From: Rhodospirillales bacterium
GTDB taxonomy: Bacteria > Pseudomonadota > Alphaproteobacteria > Acetobacterales > Acetobacteraceae
NCBI GenBank assembly: GCA_018971455.1
Contig: JAGXAV010000110.1
Span: 1 to 6,773 of the forward strand
Direction: 5' to 3'
Length of the DNA: 6,773 nt
The notes below the pieces were generated by a model. It saw only the letters and a program-made list of their open reading frames with translations. It had not been told where the DNA came from and searched no databases. Made by a program: the position numbers and the translations under genes. Positions 5,632 through 6,773 of the stretch are shown here, piece by piece. The first letter of the stretch is position 1. Each line of letters starts with the position of its first letter.

Positions 5632-6504
5632 CTATGCGGGCCCCGGGGCCGTTTCATGGGCCGTTTCCGGGGCCGCTTCCTGGCGCTTGACAGCCTGCCA
5701 CAGCTCTTCCATCGCCTCCAGCCCGGCCTCGGCGGCGGTTGTGCCCGTGGCCGCGAGCGCCGCCTCGACCGCGGTGAAGCGGCGGGTGAACTTGGCATTG
5801 GCCTGGCGCAGGCAGGTCTCCGCATCGAGCCCCAGCTTGCGGGCCAGATTGGCCAGCACGAAGAGCATGTCGCCCAGCTCGTCCTCCAGCCGCGCCGGCT
5901 CGGCCTGCGGCAGTTCGGCGCGCAGCTCGGCCACTTCCTCGTCGAGCTTGGCCAGCACGGCCTCGGCATCGGGCCAGTCGAACCCGACCCGCGCCGCCCG
6001 CGCCGTCAGCTTCTGCGCCCGCACCAGCGCCGGCAGCCCGACGGCGATGCCGCCGAGGGTGCCCCCCTCGGCGCGGGCGGCCCGCTCGGCATGCTTCTGC
6101 TCCTCCCATGCCCGCGCCTGCATGCCGGCATCCCGCGCCGCCGCCTCGCCGAAGACGTGCGGGTGACGGCGCAGCATCTTGTCGGCGATCGCGCGCGCCA
6201 CCTCGGCAAAGCCGAAGCGGCCTTCCTCCTCGGCCATGCGCGCGTGGAACACCACCTGAAACAGCAGATCGCCCAACTCATCGGGCAGCGCCGCGAAGTC
6301 GCGCCGCGCAATGGCGTCAGCGACCTCATAGGCTTCCTCGATGGTGTAGGGCGCGATGGTCTCGAAATTCTGCGCCCGATCCCACGGGCAGCCACCCTCG
6401 GGCGCGCGCAGGGCAGCCATGATGTCCAGCAGGCGACGCAATTCCGCCTCGGCGCGACTGGCCGAAAGCCCCCGATCTTCACTGCCCAAACGCGCCACCG
6501 CCAT
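5632..6504 (-). CDS. mazG: Nucleoside triphosphate pyrophosphohydrolase MazG
   Basis: MazG hydrolyses (d)NTPs to NMP and pyrophosphate in the cytoplasm; it is a house-cleaning enzyme also tied to (p)ppGpp levels and starvation survival. From ATG 6504 the product has 290 residues, against 263 for E. coli MazG. Both all-alpha MazG domains are visible. The first has GCPWDRAQ (38-45), the EEAYE metal motif (56-60) and ELGDLLFQ (76-83). The second has DEEVAEL (188-194) and EDELGDMLF (207-215). ATG 6504 is about 16 residues upstream of the point aligning with the E. coli N-terminus; the frame stays open to a TTG at 6585, but that extra part shows no family likeness. The C-terminus carries a low-complexity tail (EAAPETAHETAP, 276-287) encoded by 12-bp repeats. 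No strong Shine-Dalgarno precedes 6504, so the exact start is uncertain. galB follows after 42 bp. Confidence 0.92.
   Translation of the reverse strand: MAVARLGSEDRGLSASRAEAELRRLLDIMAALRAPEGGCPWDRAQNFETIAPYTIEEAYEVADAIARRDFAALPDELGDLLFQVVFHARMAEEEGRFGFAEVARAIADKMLRRHPHVFGEAAARDAGMQARAWEEQKHAERAARAEGGTLGGIAVGLPALVRAQKLTARAARVGFDWPDAEAVLAKLDEEVAELRAELPQAEPARLEDELGDMLFVLANLARKLGLDAETCLRQANAKFTRRFTAVEAALAATGTTAAEAGLEAMEELWQAVKRQEAAPETAHETAPGPA
5646..5681. repeat. Three tandem 12-bp units inside the mazG 3' end
   Basis: The plus strand reads GGGCCGTTTCAT, GGGCCGTTTCCG and GGGCCGCTTCCT in direct succession. On the mazG strand each unit adds four residues of the type E-A/T-A-P/H, giving the tail EAAPETAHETAP. 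Twelve bases keep the frame, so unit gain or loss would change only the length of this probably disordered tail. Confidence 0.75.
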
Positions 6505-6773
6505 CTGAATGCCAGGCGCCGTCTTAGCCTGAATTTCGGCACCGTTCCAGCAGGCGGAACGACCGCCAGCGCCATGACGGCTCAACCGAGGCTCTTGCGT
6601 AGTAGCACCTCATTCGCCGCCAAATCGGCTTCGCCGACGGTCACTCCACCCAGATCGGAACCGTGAAACTACTAACCGACCGCTTCAATGTGAGCACTGG
6701 CGGGCCACGACCGACGATGATGAGCACTATGTCTACGCCATAGCCCTATGAGTTGGACTTTGAAAGGCCGATC
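6505..6773. other. Region upstream of mazG with no recognisable gene
   Basis: These 269 bp run from the mazG start to the window edge. From about 6590 on, GC content looks clearly lower than in the rest of the window, and stop codons interrupt the frames I checked on both strands. Short patterns present are a TCGGC-TTC-GCCGA inverted repeat (6625-6637), two copies of TGAGCACT 30 bp apart (6691-6698 and 6721-6728) and the palindrome-like CATAG-CC-CTATG (6739-6750). I find no convincing promoter, tRNA or coding signature. It is probably the mazG leader plus an intergenic region or a decayed remnant. Confidence 0.5.
6739..6750. repeat. Short inverted repeat CATAG-CC-CTATG
   Basis: Two perfect 5-bp arms are separated by 2 bp in the non-coding region near the right edge. 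The loop is too short for an RNA hairpin, so if functional it would be a protein-binding site. It may also be chance. Confidence 0.25.

Noticed and set aside
6505..6585. 27-residue N-terminal extension of MazG from a TTG at 6585
   Set aside because: The extension does not resemble MazG N-termini, it uses a rare start and it lacks a ribosome binding site. ATG 6504 already gives a product longer than E. coli MazG.
6625..6637. TCGGC-TTC-GCCGA hairpin as a possible terminator
   Set aside because: The stem is only 5 bp and no T-run follows on either strand, so it does not meet the pattern of an intrinsic terminator.
4822..6666. Long plus-strand open frame (614 codons) opposite galB and mazG
   Set aside because: It spans two well-supported minus-strand genes and their gap, has low-complexity Arg/His/Gln-rich composition and no domain signature. 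It is an antisense artefact of GC-rich codon use.
6504..6670. Short minus-strand frames upstream of mazG, such as one ending near 6588 that reads like a pentapeptide-repeat end (SDLGGVTVGEADLAANEVLL)
   Set aside because: Stop codons lie just upstream (TAG TAG near 6673), leaving about 28 codons with no start context; the likeness is too weak to call a gene or a pseudogene.

Overview
The window is very GC-rich (about 70% by eye) and almost fully coding. Codon use, high GC and gene content suggest an alphaproteobacterium, most likely of the Hyphomicrobiales (Rhizobiales). A supporting point is that hflX and mazG flank the window: from memory, these genes lie close together in the ntr-trkA-hfq-hflX-mazG region of many members of that order. 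The genus cannot be fixed from the sequence alone.

Layout. Plus strand: the 3' end of hflX (2-427, open at the left edge), then an inositol-monophosphatase-family gene that starts inside the hflX stop codon (424-1254). Minus strand, read from right to left: mazG (6504-5632), a PIG-L-fold gene recognised as 4-oxalomesaconate hydratase galB (5589-4861), a two-domain 3-dehydroshikimate dehydratase quiC (4778-2892), a shikimate/quinate dehydrogenase-family gene (2868-2020) and an SDR oxidoreductase (2013-1261). The plus and minus groups converge with 6 bp between their stop codons. The last ~270 bp hold no convincing gene and look less GC-rich than the rest.

How the genes fit together. The four minus-strand genes between mazG and the convergence point read as a hydroaromatic catabolic module. 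The AroE-family enzyme would oxidise shikimate (or quinate) to 3-dehydroshikimate (or 3-dehydroquinate). QuiC dehydrates 3-dehydroshikimate to protocatechuate. GalB hydrates 4-oxalomesaconate, an intermediate of the protocatechuate 4,5-cleavage and gallate pathways. The SDR is an unassigned partner. No 3-dehydroquinate dehydratase, ring-cleavage dioxygenase, transporter or regulator is in the window, so the pathway must be completed elsewhere. A plausible sigma70-type promoter sits so close to quiC that its mRNA may be leaderless.

The most notable points are the module itself inside a housekeeping neighbourhood, the altered substrate-site positions in the AroE paralogue, the AHSAD metal motif of GalB, and the candidate leaderless promoter with an adjacent palindrome. 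I see no CRISPR array, tRNA, rRNA, intact insertion sequence or defence system.
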